This document shows positions 16,176-25,478 of a stretch of 64,000 nucleotides of DNA, in pieces. The position numbers and the translations under genes were made by a program. The notes under the pieces are model-generated. The model was not told the DNA's origin. It did no database searches and saw nothing but the letters and a program-made list of their open reading frames with translations. This DNA comes from Bacteroidota bacterium (lineage in GTDB: Bacteria; Bacteroidota; Bacteroidia; B-17B0; Aurantibacillaceae): the NCBI GenBank assembly GCA_017303905.1, contig JAFLBH010000003.1:62001-126000 (forward strand). The letters run 5' to 3'. Numbering within the stretch: position 1 is the stretch's first letter; each line of letters begins with the position of its first letter.

Positions 16176-17107
16176 GTTTTTCATTTGTCCATATAGTGAA
16201 TGCTGTTTCAGAAAGTGAAAACAAATCACTTTTTGAATTACAAAATCTCACTTTGGCTTCCATGCAAAAAGCCAAATCTTACAGCAGTTATTCAATTGAA
16301 CAAGTCTTGTGCTATCACAAAGACTATCCGGTGAAAAACGACGCATTTAAACAATATCCTCCACTTGAGAAAAGCATTCAGGATATTGGCACTTTTAGTA
16401 ATAAAAAGAAATTACCACTGCTAAAAGATATCCTGAAGCTTGCGTACGAAAACAGTCAGGCCGATTACATCATTTATTCAAATGCGGATATTGGTTTAAT
16501 GTTACCTTTTTACAATGCGATTGGAAAATACATTGAACAAGGGCATGATGCTATTGTGATTAACCGAAGAAGAATCAAAAGCACACTTAACAAACCTGAA
16601 TACTTAGACCTTATCTATACAGAAACAGGAAAAGAGCATTTGGGATTTGATATGTTTGTATTCAAGCGTGATTTATTTCCGAAGTTTATTCTTAACAACA
16701 CATGCATTGGTATTCCATTTGTAGGAAATGATTTATTCTACAATTTATTCTGCTTTGCACAGAATCCCATTTTACTGACAAAACAACATCTCACTTTTCA
16801 TATTGGTTTGGAATTAATAAAAGATTGGGGCGGTGCTGATATGAAAAATCACAATTACAGAGAATTCAGAAAAACAACAAAAGCCCTTTTGCCACACATG
16901 CAAATCGCAAAATTTCCTGGTGCTGAATTGAGTTTTTTTAAGCGTCACATCAAGTGGCTTATGAATCCAACTCTTAGTTACCCTGAAATGTGTATCACCG
17001 ATTTAAAACAATTGGGAGCTAAGCGTCATGCCAAAAAAGTATACGACCCCAATTACAAAAAGCAAAGCTATTACGAATGGCTTTTAAAGAAAGTTAATTT
17101 CGATTAA
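16172..17107 (+). CDS. Putative GT-A-like glycosyltransferase
   Basis: 311 residues, no signal peptide or membrane helix. The segment ADYIIYSNADIGLMLPFY, near residues 104-121, resembles the donor- and metal-binding N/D-x-D motif of GT-A glycosyltransferases. Further conserved-looking stretches are HLGFDMFVFKRDLFP and GIPFVGNDLFYNLF. I do not recognise a named family. Its position as third gene after two sulfotransferases, with a 4-base overlap, suggests that it acts on the same sulfated glycan. The stop shares TTAA with the convergent regulator gene. Confidence 0.6.
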   Translation: MSFSFVHIVNAVSESENKSLFELQNLTLASMQKAKSYSSYSIEQVLCYHKDYPVKNDAFKQYPPLEKSIQDIGTFSNKKKLPLLKDILKLAYENSQADYIIYSNADIGLMLPFYNAIGKYIEQGHDAIVINRRRIKSTLNKPEYLDLIYTETGKEHLGFDMFVFKRDLFPKFILNNTCIGIPFVGNDLFYNLFCFAQNPILLTKQHLTFHIGLELIKDWGGADMKNHNYREFRKTTKALLPHMQIAKFPGAELSFFKRHIKWLMNPTLSYPEMCITDLKQLGAKRHAKKVYDPNYKKQSYYEWLLKKVNFD

Positions 17108-18255
17108 GCAAACTGCTTAACATCTTTATCGCTGATTTCCTTACCACCTAAAATCACTAAACGCTCAATTACATTACGAAACTCTCGGATATTTCCTGTC
17201 CAGCTGCGTTTTTGCAATTCCTTTATTGCTTCATTGGAAATCGACTTTACAGGCATGTTACCTTCCGTACAAATTTGATTTAAGAAATGTTTAGCCAAGA
17301 GAGGAATATCATCTAATCGTTCATTTAAAGACGGTACATGAATTGGGATTACATTTAAGCGATGGTATAAATCCTCTCTGAAATTTCCCTTTTCGATTTC
17401 GGATTTCAAATCCTTATTCGTTGCTGCCACCACTCGAACATTCACTTTAATCTCTTTATCGCCACCCACACGCGTAATTTTACTTTCCTGTAAAGCACGT
17501 AATACTTTGGCTTGTGCCGACTGGCTCATATCTCCAATTTCATCCAAAAACAAAGTACCGCCTTCAGCCATTTCAAATTTACCCTTACGTTGTGCGATGG
17601 CACTCGTAAATGATCCTTTCTCATGACCGAACAATTCGCTTTCAATTAATTCTGATGGAATAGCAGCGCAGTTTACCTCAACAAGCGGTCCGGCAGCACG
17701 ATTGCTTTTCTCGTGTAACCAGCGAGCCACTAATTCTTTCCCGCTACCATTGCTACCTGTTATTAAAACACGGGCCTCTGTTGGAGCTACTTTTTCAATT
17801 ATATCCTTGATATCCTTAATTGCTTTCGATTCGCCAATGATGTCAAAAGTTTTACTGATTTTTTTCTTTAACTGTTTAGTCTCCGTAACAAGACTCGATT
17901 TATCCATCGCATTTCTAACGGTCACCAGCAAGCGGTTTAAATCAATGGGCTTAGCTAAAAAATCGTACGCACCCTTTTTAACGGCTTCCACCGCGGTATC
18001 AATGGTTCCATGTCCGCTCATAATAATTAGCGCACTGCCCACCCCCGATTCAATAAGTTTATTTTGTAACTCCATGCCATCCAGTTTTGGCATTTTTATA
18101 TCACTTAAAATAACATCGTAATTATTTTTCTGTGCCATGGAAAGTCCTTGCACACCATCTTCCGCTTCATCCACAGAATATTTTTCAAACTCCAGAATTT
18201 CCTTTATGCTTCTGCGAATGGCTTTCTCATCGTCTATTACTAAAACTTTAATCAT
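17104..18255 (-). CDS. NtrC-family response regulator lacking a DNA-binding domain
   Basis: 383 residues. The receiver domain (1-120) has the acidic pair at 8-9, phosphoacceptor Asp52 and the KP switch Lys in FLAKPID. The AAA+ domain (about 135-370) has Walker A GSNGSGKE, Walker B GGTLFLDEIGD and the sensor region WTGNIREFRNVIERL. The sigma-54-contacting GAFTGA loop reads GSFTSA, with Gly changed to Ser at the fifth position. The protein ends about ten residues after the AAA+ helical bundle, so the usual Fis-type HTH domain is absent. It may act from solution or on another output. No histidine kinase is adjacent; Ppx/GppA lies upstream on the same strand, 3 bases away. Confidence 0.88.
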   Translation of the reverse strand: MIKVLVIDDEKAIRRSIKEILEFEKYSVDEAEDGVQGLSMAQKNNYDVILSDIKMPKLDGMELQNKLIESGVGSALIIMSGHGTIDTAVEAVKKGAYDFLAKPIDLNRLLVTVRNAMDKSSLVTETKQLKKKISKTFDIIGESKAIKDIKDIIEKVAPTEARVLITGSNGSGKELVARWLHEKSNRAAGPLVEVNCAAIPSELIESELFGHEKGSFTSAIAQRKGKFEMAEGGTLFLDEIGDMSQSAQAKVLRALQESKITRVGGDKEIKVNVRVVAATNKDLKSEIEKGNFREDLYHRLNVIPIHVPSLNERLDDIPLLAKHFLNQICTEGNMPVKSISNEAIKELQKRSWTGNIREFRNVIERLVILGGKEISDKDVKQFA

Positions 18256-18258
18256 AAC

Positions 18259-19176
18259 TTATGTACTAAAAATCACTCCTTCTTTAAGAGAGTATGTTGA
18301 AACTCGTAACTGTTTTAAATTAAATTCACGGATTATGTAATTAACAAATAAACATGAAATAGCTATCATATCCACACGCATTTCTATTAGGCCTTTCACC
18401 TTTAAGCGCTCCTGGTAAGACATGCGGATAATTTTTTCTGATAGGGGGAAATATTTATCCAAGTCAATCAGATACTCCGTTTTATTTTCAGTAATGTTAG
18501 TGGTTTGATATTCGCCGGCCATCATTTCCACGATACTGTCAAAAGCCCCTGAAGAGCCTACCAATTCATAAACACCATGTTCACGAATGGATTGTTTAAG
18601 CGATCCGAGGGATTTATCAAAATGACCGTATAAACTTTTTATCTCGGCTTCCGATATCGGATCGGAGGGTTCGATGTATTCTAATAGACGAGCAGCGCCC
18701 AGTAAATAACTTTCCTTCCAGATTAAATCCGAATTATTGCCAATAATAAATTCAGTGCTTCCTCCGCCAATATCCATGATTAATGAATTACGGTGATCCA
18801 TTTTCACAGCTGCGCGATTGCCAAAATAAATGAGTTCCGCCTCACGTAAACCATCAATTATTTCAATATCAATCCCGGTTTCAGCTTTAGCTTTTGCCAC
18901 AAAATCCTTTCCGTTTGAAGCACTACGAATAGCTGAAGTGGCAAGTGCCAGCACCTTTTTTACTTCATTTTTATCAATGATTTTACGGTATTCCTTTAAA
19001 GCATTAATACCTCTGGCAAATGGCTTTTCAGAGATGAAACCCTTATTAATGCTCCCCTCTCCCAGCTTGACCGGAATCCGTGCTGATTCGAGCTTTTTAT
19101 AGGTAAAATCGCCGTTTTTATCTACAATAAGCAGATTAAAAGTATTAGTCCCTAAATCGATAACGGCAATCCGCAT
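18259..19176 (-). CDS. Ppx/GppA family phosphatase
   Basis: 305 residues of the ASKHA fold. The N-terminal phosphate loop is VIDLGTNTFNLLIVD (5-19) and the second is MDIGGGSTEFI, with the catalytic-type Glu in the region between them. The family hydrolyses inorganic polyphosphate and/or pppGpp in the cytoplasm. It is shorter than E. coli PPX and GppA, which carry an extra C-terminal HD-like domain, and matches the two-domain short form common in this phylum. It lies 3 bases upstream of the NtrC-like regulator and may be co-transcribed, which would link stringent-response or phosphate metabolism to that regulator (inference). Confidence 0.88.
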   Translation of the reverse strand: MRIAVIDLGTNTFNLLIVDKNGDFTYKKLESARIPVKLGEGSINKGFISEKPFARGINALKEYRKIIDKNEVKKVLALATSAIRSASNGKDFVAKAKAETGIDIEIIDGLREAELIYFGNRAAVKMDHRNSLIMDIGGGSTEFIIGNNSDLIWKESYLLGAARLLEYIEPSDPISEAEIKSLYGHFDKSLGSLKQSIREHGVYELVGSSGAFDSIVEMMAGEYQTTNITENKTEYLIDLDKYFPLSEKIIRMSYQERLKVKGLIEMRVDMIAISCLFVNYIIREFNLKQLRVSTYSLKEGVIFST

Positions 19177-19247
19177 ACAAACCTAAATTTCTCTAAAAAT
19201 AAGCTTCCTTCTACTTATTAACAAGCCAATTAATTTTGCACGGGGTA

Positions 19248-19278
19248 TTGACTTTCATCAATTATTGAGCTATTTTTA
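19248..19278 (+). promoter_or_regulatory. Possible promoter of the subtilase gene
   Basis: TTG at 19248-19250, 20 bases, then TATTTTTA at 19271-19278. It matches the Bacteroidota consensus except that the last G of TAnnTTTG is A. An alternative -7 match, TAATTTTG at 19231-19238, has no TTG at the proper distance. The start codon is at 19323. Confidence 0.4.
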
Positions 19279-19322
19279 ATACTCTATAAACAAACACACG
19301 AACACTAAAACACACTAACAAC

Positions 19323-22300
19323 ATGAAAAAACAATTATTCTTCTGGATAACCGTTTTGAGCTTTTGCTTTTATAACGGCTATTCGCAAAACGCTGTGCCT
19401 GGTTGTGTAGATGGAGAAATCTACTTAAAATACAAACCGGGAACAGTGGTTAAATACAAAACACCAACCGATATTAACCCTATGGTGATGCCGGGAATGA
19501 AAACATTAATTGGGAAATATGGTGTAACAGCTGCACAAAAACCATTTTACCAGGCTATAGACAGTAAAGATTTACAATTAGTTTATAAAGTTGCTTTTTC
19601 AAATATTAATGATGTTGAAAATTTAATCAGCGATTTATCGTCACATCCTTCGGTAGAATATGCTGAGAAAGTTCCGTTATGTGTAACTTCTTATACTACC
19701 AACGACCCCCAAGGACCAACTTACAGTACAAATCAATGGTTTTTAAATACAATTGGTGCTCAAAACGCGTGGAATGTATTTAATAGTACTTCTAATGGGA
19801 CTTCAACCATTACTGTTGCGGTAGTGGATAATGCCATTGCAAGAACCCATCCTGATTTGAGTGCAAATATTTGGACAAACACCGGAGAAATTGCAGGTAA
19901 CAACATCGATGATGACGGAAATGGTTATGTGGATGATATAAATGGTTATGATGTGGGTGATAACGATAATAGTGTGTTACCCCCGAATACTTCTTGGAGT
20001 CACGGAACTCACTGTTCCGGAATTGTGGGCGCAAGAAATGATAATGCGGTCGGGATTTCATCCATTGGACATAACGTAAAAATAATTCCTGTTAAAGCAA
20101 CTGCGAACTCTGCAGGGTCAAATGCTGTAACCAACGGATACGGTGGAATCGTTTATGCCGCTCGTTGTAATGCAAAAGTAATTTCATTATCGTGGGGTGG
20201 AACAGTTTCATCAATTACCGATCAATCTGTGATTAATTATGCCTGGGGAAGAGGTTGTATCATTATTGCTGCAGCCGCTAATGATGGTAATAATGTGTTA
20301 CATTATCCAGCAGCTTATACCAACGTTTATGCTGTTGCCAACACAACACAAACTGATACCAAAAACTCTTCTTCCTGCTATGGAACATGGGTAGATATTT
20401 CAGCGCCCGGTACAAACATTTATAGTACAGTTCCGAACACCAGTTATAACTACTTAACAGGAACCTCTATGGCTTGCCCGTTAGTTGCTGGCCTAGCAGG
20501 TTTAATGCTTTCGAAAAATGCATACATGACGCCAACTCAGGTATTGAATTGTATTTCTTCAACAGCAGCTAATATTTATACCATCGCAGCAAATTCTTCT
20601 TACGCGCCAAATCAATTAGGTGCCGGACGTATTCAAGCATATCAAGCGATGTTATGTGCATCCGTTACGCCTGGAAATGCGCCAACAGCTGATTTTTACT
20701 CGGACATTCAAAGTACTTGTCCAGGACAACCAATTAAATTCTTTGATGTTTCTACATTATATCCAACCAGCTGGAGCTGGACTTTCCAAGGCGGAACACC
20801 TGCTACCTCAACTGTAAAAAACCCTACTGTTACTTATGCAGCAGCGGGAACCTATTCAGTTGCTTTAACAGCAACCAATCCATACGGTAATGGTTCGGTA
20901 ACTAAGATTGCTTATATCACTATTACTAACCCGGGTTCTTTACCATTAGTGGAAGGGTTCCAGGGAGCTGCATGGCCTCCTGCAGGATGGGTTAATGATA
21001 ACAAATTTCAAGATTCTATTAAATGGGAAAGAGCTACCAATGCCGGTGGATTCGGAACCAGCAGTGCCTCTGCCTTATTTGATAACTATTATCATGATGC
21101 CGGAGGAATTCGTGACGGTTTAATGGCGCCAAAGTTAAATTTTGGTACAGTTTCAAACGCTCGCTTACGTTTCGACGTAGCTTATTCACGATACGATGCT
21201 ACATACAGCGATACATTAGAAGTTAAAATCTCTACTAATTGCGGTAATACCTGGACCAGCGTATACATGAAAGGCGGTACAGCTTTATCAACTGCACCGG
21301 ATTACACTGTTGATTTATGGGTTCCTACTTCTACACAATGGAGAAGAGATTCAATTGATATCTCGACTGTAGTTGCCGGGCAAGGAAATGTATTGATCGA
21401 TTTTGTAAATCATGGTCATTACGGACAAGGCATCTATATGGATAACGTCAATTTAGTTTACACTGTTTCTGCATTGCCTCCTGTAGCGAATTACAATTAC
21501 CCAAGCAGTATTTGTACAGGCGCTTCAATTACATTTACTGACATTAGTACAAACGTTCCAACATCCTGGAGCTGGAATATGCCTGGAGCATCGGTTTCTA
21601 CATCTACACTTCAAAACCCTACTGTGACTTATAATACCGGAGGAGTTTATAATGTAACATTAACTGCAACCAATGGTAGCGGAAGTAACAATAGCGTAAA
21701 AACCATAACAGTTACAAGCACACCTACTGTTACAACAGGTGGAACCAGCACTTTGTGTTCCGGAACTTCAGGAACAATTACAGCGAGTGGTGCTACAACG
21801 TATACTTGGCAGCCTGGTGGTTTAACAGGGTCGTCAGTTGTCGTTTCTCCGTCAGCAAATACAACTTATACAGTGACAGGTAAAAATGGTAATTGTTCAG
21901 GTAACAACACAAAAGTAATTACAGTAAATCCAACACCAACCGTTAACGTAAACAATCCAACTATTTGTACAGGTGGCACAGCTACTTTAACTGCAAGTGG
22001 TGCTACAACTTATTCATGGAATACCGGAGGTACTGGCGCAAGTATAAATCCTGCTCCTGCTTCAACAACAGTTTATACAGTTACCGGAACAACAGGAAGT
22101 TGTTCTAGTTCCAAAACTGCTACAGTTACCGTTGCTCCTGCACCTACAGTGGCAGTAAACGCTGCAACCATTTGCGCAGGAAGTTCTGTAAACTTAATAG
22201 CAACCGGCGCTGCTTCTTATACATGGAATACTGGAGCAACAACTTCATCCATTGCCGTTTCTCCAACAGTTAACACAACTTATACCGTAACCGGAGCAAA

Positions 22301-22844
22301 TGGAACTTGTGTAAATACAAGAACAACTTCCGTTAATGTAAATGCTTTACCAAGTGTTTCGCTTGCCGCATCATCAAGCACTGCTTGTACAGCATCAACC
22401 GGCGGAATTAATGTGACGTTAACTGGTTCGCCATCCGGTGGTGTATTCTCAGGAGCCGGTGTTAGCGGCGGTACATTTACCGTGCAACCAACTGCCGGTA
22501 CATATACTGCAACTTATACATTTACCAACTCCACTACAGGTTGTTCCAATAGTGCCGCTACAAACATTTTAGTGAGCGTATGTACAGGCGTTGGAGAAGT
22601 TAATTTATTAGACGATAATATTAATTTATTCCCTAACCCTAATTCAGGTATCTTCACTCTTCAAGCTAACATGGAGAATGCTTTTGATGTAACTATTTAC
22701 AACAATATCGGACAATTAGTTTACAGTAAAAACGCATTGAAAGGTGCCAATGAAATTAACTTAAGCGAATTTGGCCGCGGTATTTACAACGTAGTAATTA
22801 AAGTAGATACCGATTACAAAACTATAAAGGTGATTATCGAATAA
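19323..22844 (+). CDS. Secreted S8 subtilisin-like protease with PKD repeats and T9SS type A sorting domain
   Basis: 1,173 residues. The signal peptide ends YNGYSQ. An inhibitor-like propeptide precedes the S8 domain, whose triad is Asp169 (VAVVDNAIA), His227 (SHGTHCSG) and Ser382 (GTSMACP), with oxyanion Asn320 (AAANDG). Two PKD domains (about 457-540 and 720-800) bracket a jelly-roll-like region. Four Ig-like modules with TYTWxxG patterns follow. The last 80 residues begin INLFPNPNSGIFTL and end in KTIKVIIE, a type A Por-secretion sorting domain, so the enzyme is exported by the type IX system and held on or released from the surface. It has its own terminator and is a stand-alone gene. The substrate is unknown. 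Confidence 0.93.
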   Translation: MKKQLFFWITVLSFCFYNGYSQNAVPGCVDGEIYLKYKPGTVVKYKTPTDINPMVMPGMKTLIGKYGVTAAQKPFYQAIDSKDLQLVYKVAFSNINDVENLISDLSSHPSVEYAEKVPLCVTSYTTNDPQGPTYSTNQWFLNTIGAQNAWNVFNSTSNGTSTITVAVVDNAIARTHPDLSANIWTNTGEIAGNNIDDDGNGYVDDINGYDVGDNDNSVLPPNTSWSHGTHCSGIVGARNDNAVGISSIGHNVKIIPVKATANSAGSNAVTNGYGGIVYAARCNAKVISLSWGGTVSSITDQSVINYAWGRGCIIIAAAANDGNNVLHYPAAYTNVYAVANTTQTDTKNSSSCYGTWVDISAPGTNIYSTVPNTSYNYLTGTSMACPLVAGLAGLMLSKNAYMTPTQVLNCISSTAANIYTIAANSSYAPNQLGAGRIQAYQAMLCASVTPGNAPTADFYSDIQSTCPGQPIKFFDVSTLYPTSWSWTFQGGTPATSTVKNPTVTYAAAGTYSVALTATNPYGNGSVTKIAYITITNPGSLPLVEGFQGAAWPPAGWVNDNKFQDSIKWERATNAGGFGTSSASALFDNYYHDAGGIRDGLMAPKLNFGTVSNARLRFDVAYSRYDATYSDTLEVKISTNCGNTWTSVYMKGGTALSTAPDYTVDLWVPTSTQWRRDSIDISTVVAGQGNVLIDFVNHGHYGQGIYMDNVNLVYTVSALPPVANYNYPSSICTGASITFTDISTNVPTSWSWNMPGASVSTSTLQNPTVTYNTGGVYNVTLTATNGSGSNNSVKTITVTSTPTVTTGGTSTLCSGTSGTITASGATTYTWQPGGLTGSSVVVSPSANTTYTVTGKNGNCSGNNTKVITVNPTPTVNVNNPTICTGGTATLTASGATTYSWNTGGTGASINPAPASTTVYTVTGTTGSCSSSKTATVTVAPAPTVAVNAATICAGSSVNLIATGAASYTWNTGATTSSIAVSPTVNTTYTVTGANGTCVNTRTTSVNVNALPSVSLAASSSTACTASTGGINVTLTGSPSGGVFSGAGVSGGTFTVQPTAGTYTATYTFTNSTTGCSNSAATNILVSVCTGVGEVNLLDDNINLFPNPNSGIFTLQANMENAFDVTIYNNIGQLVYSKNALKGANEINLSEFGRGIYNVVIKVDTDYKTIKVIIE

Positions 22845-22866
22845 TAATTGCCCATCCCCGAAAGAG

Positions 22867-22907
22867 GCCCTCGCAGTCCCGATAGCTATCGGAAGCGGGG
22901 GCTTTTT
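22867..22907 (+). terminator. Rho-independent terminator after the subtilase
   Basis: GCCCTCGC at 22867-22874 pairs with GCGGGGGC at 22895-22902 (one G-T wobble), followed by TTTTT. The loop itself holds the palindrome CCGATAGCTATCGG. It lies 23 bases after the protease stop codon. Confidence 0.8.
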
Positions 22908-22985
22908 GCTTTATACATAGTAGAATATCAATGCTTCTCTTAACAAGAGTTGGATTAAGAGTCAATTCTAACAATGAGAATGCAT

Positions 22986-25478
22986 CTAAAAAGGATCTAC
23001 ATCCACTTGCACCCAGAATTTTTCGTTACGATAATACAAATGCAGATTATTAATTTCATTATGCAGCATTTGACGAATTTGGTTTGGCGGACTAGCTTTA
23101 TCTACTTTTAAAATGATTCGCTTATAGTAATTGTTCTTTATTTTACTCACCAATGGAAATTGCGGTCCCAACAAATCTTTTCCGAAAAAACTTTTTAATC
23201 GCTTAGCTAATTCGGTGCTGATGTTATTGACAAGATTCACATCCTTACTTACCACATTTAATTCAATTAAACGACTGAATGGAGGATAATGGTAATTTTT
23301 TCTTTCCATCAATTGGTTATTATAAAACAGGCGCATATCGCCATTCAATACATATTGCAACACCGGATGCGTTGGCTGAATGGTTTGAATATAAACCTTT
23401 CCATGCTTATGCTTACGCCCTGCCCTGCCACTTACCTGGGTAATTAACTGATACGCTCTTTCGTGAGAACGGAAATCCGGAAAACTCAACAAGCTATCGG
23501 CATTTAAAATCCCAACCACACTTACATGATCAAAATCGAGGCCTTTGGTTACCATTTGCGTACCAATTAAAATATCGATGTGCCGTTCTTCAAAATCATC
23601 AATGATTTGCTTGTAGGCATGTTTGCTTCGCGTCGTATCCAAATCCATCCGTCCCACTTTAGCCTCCGGAAACATTATCTCAATATCTTCCTCTATTTTT
23701 TCGGTACCATACCCTTTATATCGCAAATCGTTATGTCCGCATGCACCGCAAGATGATGGAGGGGCAATGGTATATCCGCAATAATGGCACATGAGTTTAT
23801 TAGAGTGCTTGTGATAAATTAAAGCTACATCGCATTGGGTACAATGCGGCACCCAGCCACAAGCGGTACATTCGGTATAAGGCGCAAAGCCCCGACGATT
23901 CTGAAATAAAATAATTTGTTCTTTGTTATGTAAAGCTTGTTTGATGGCAGCATGCAATGGTGGCGTTAGAATAGATTTCTTTTGATGCTCATACTCCATC
24001 TGTTTGATATCACAAATAATGGTATCGTTAGCCACATTATGATGAAAGCGCTCTGCCAACTCTATAAAACCATATTTACCGGTTAAAGCATTTTGATACG
24101 ATTCCATGGAAGGCGTTGCTGAACCTAACAACACTTTACAACTATGCAGAGTAGCTAAATAGATGGCGGTATCGCGTGCATGGTAACGCGGTGACGGATC
24201 CTGTTGTTTAAAAGAGTAATCGTGTTCTTCATCAATAATTATCAATCCTAAATTTCTAAAGGGTAAAAACAATGCCGAACGCGCTCCCATTACAACACTG
24301 TAGTGCTGATTTTCATTCTCAGGACTATTTAAAACTGCATTCCATATTTCAACACGCTCATTCTCGCTGAATTTACTGTGATACACGCCTACCTTATCAC
24401 CGAAATAAGCCCGCATACGTGTAATGAGCTGTGTTGTTAATGCTATTTCAGGTAATAAGTACAACACCTGTTTACCGCCGGCGATGGTTTCTTCAATAAG
24501 CTTGGCGTAAATTTCTGTTTTACCACTTCCAGTGACACCATGTAATAAACTTACCTGATGCTGATCAAAACTCTCCTTAACTTTATTTAATGCTAATTGT
24601 TGTCCTGCACTTAGTTCCTTTTTATAGGTTTCTGAATGATGATGCATTAAGCGTCCAACTTCAAATTGCTGCTCCTCTAAAATTTCTTTTTTAATCAGCG
24701 CATTCACCGGATTGTTATCGAACCTTGCCAGTAAATCTGCTTTTTTTACCCATTCGTTGTTTTTTACCTCATCCGTTTTTGAGAGATGCAAAAACAACAA
24801 TAAAACCTCAGCTTGTTTGAATGCCTTTTTCTCCAATGAATTTAAAAGATCCCTGAGTTTGTTTTCGTCTTTATAGGTTTCATAAAGCTTTACAAAGCTT
24901 AATAATTTAGGTTTGTATTTATCTTTTACTTCTTCATACACCAATACAACTCCCTTTTTAATTAAACTATTAATTAATCCGTGTGGTGTTTTAACTTTAA
25001 GAATAGAAGCCACGTCATCGAAGCTCAATGTTTCTTTGGCTAACAAGGCATCTATTACGGAATGTTCCCGCTCATTAAAGAAATCGTGTTCGCATTCTTC
25101 GAGATTAAAATCGGGATTTAACTGAATGTTAGAAACACTGCTCAATTTCAAAGAAGAAGGTAAAGCAGCATTCATTACTTCGCCGGGTCCGCACATGTAA
25201 TAGTAGCTCATCCAATCCCACATCTTCAATTGCTTTTCGGTAACAATGGGCTTTTCATCAATGACTGAATCAATGTATTTAGCCGTATAAGCAGTGGGAG
25301 CCTGAGAATGTACGTTATGAATAATAGCTGAATAAAATTTTGATTTACCAAATTGCACAAGCGCACGCTTACCTATTCGCACCTCATCATTAAACTCCTG
25401 AGGCACGCGATAGGTGTACTTTTGGGGTAAAGCCAAAGGCACAATCACATCCACAAACAAATCGGTACGCGCTGCCAT
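22986..25478 (-). CDS. priA: Primosomal protein N' (replication restart helicase PriA)
   Basis: 830 residues, typical for Bacteroidota PriA. The N-terminal DNA-binding domain is followed by the helicase: Walker A GVTGSGKTEIY near 312-322, DEEH box IIIDEEHDYSF, and motif III GSATPSMES. A zinc-binding insert holds eight Cys in pairs (CTACGW, CTQCD, CHYCG, CGACG). Motifs V/VI appear as GTQMVTKGLDF and QVSGRAGR. The protein reloads the replicative helicase at stalled forks. It lies directly downstream of a methyltransferase gene with no gap and is probably co-transcribed with it. Confidence 0.97.
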   Translation of the reverse strand: MAARTDLFVDVIVPLALPQKYTYRVPQEFNDEVRIGKRALVQFGKSKFYSAIIHNVHSQAPTAYTAKYIDSVIDEKPIVTEKQLKMWDWMSYYYMCGPGEVMNAALPSSLKLSSVSNIQLNPDFNLEECEHDFFNEREHSVIDALLAKETLSFDDVASILKVKTPHGLINSLIKKGVVLVYEEVKDKYKPKLLSFVKLYETYKDENKLRDLLNSLEKKAFKQAEVLLLFLHLSKTDEVKNNEWVKKADLLARFDNNPVNALIKKEILEEQQFEVGRLMHHHSETYKKELSAGQQLALNKVKESFDQHQVSLLHGVTGSGKTEIYAKLIEETIAGGKQVLYLLPEIALTTQLITRMRAYFGDKVGVYHSKFSENERVEIWNAVLNSPENENQHYSVVMGARSALFLPFRNLGLIIIDEEHDYSFKQQDPSPRYHARDTAIYLATLHSCKVLLGSATPSMESYQNALTGKYGFIELAERFHHNVANDTIICDIKQMEYEHQKKSILTPPLHAAIKQALHNKEQIILFQNRRGFAPYTECTACGWVPHCTQCDVALIYHKHSNKLMCHYCGYTIAPPSSCGACGHNDLRYKGYGTEKIEEDIEIMFPEAKVGRMDLDTTRSKHAYKQIIDDFEERHIDILIGTQMVTKGLDFDHVSVVGILNADSLLSFPDFRSHERAYQLITQVSGRAGRKHKHGKVYIQTIQPTHPVLQYVLNGDMRLFYNNQLMERKNYHYPPFSRLIELNVVSKDVNLVNNISTELAKRLKSFFGKDLLGPQFPLVSKIKNNYYKRIILKVDKASPPNQIRQMLHNEINNLHLYYRNEKFWVQVDVDPF

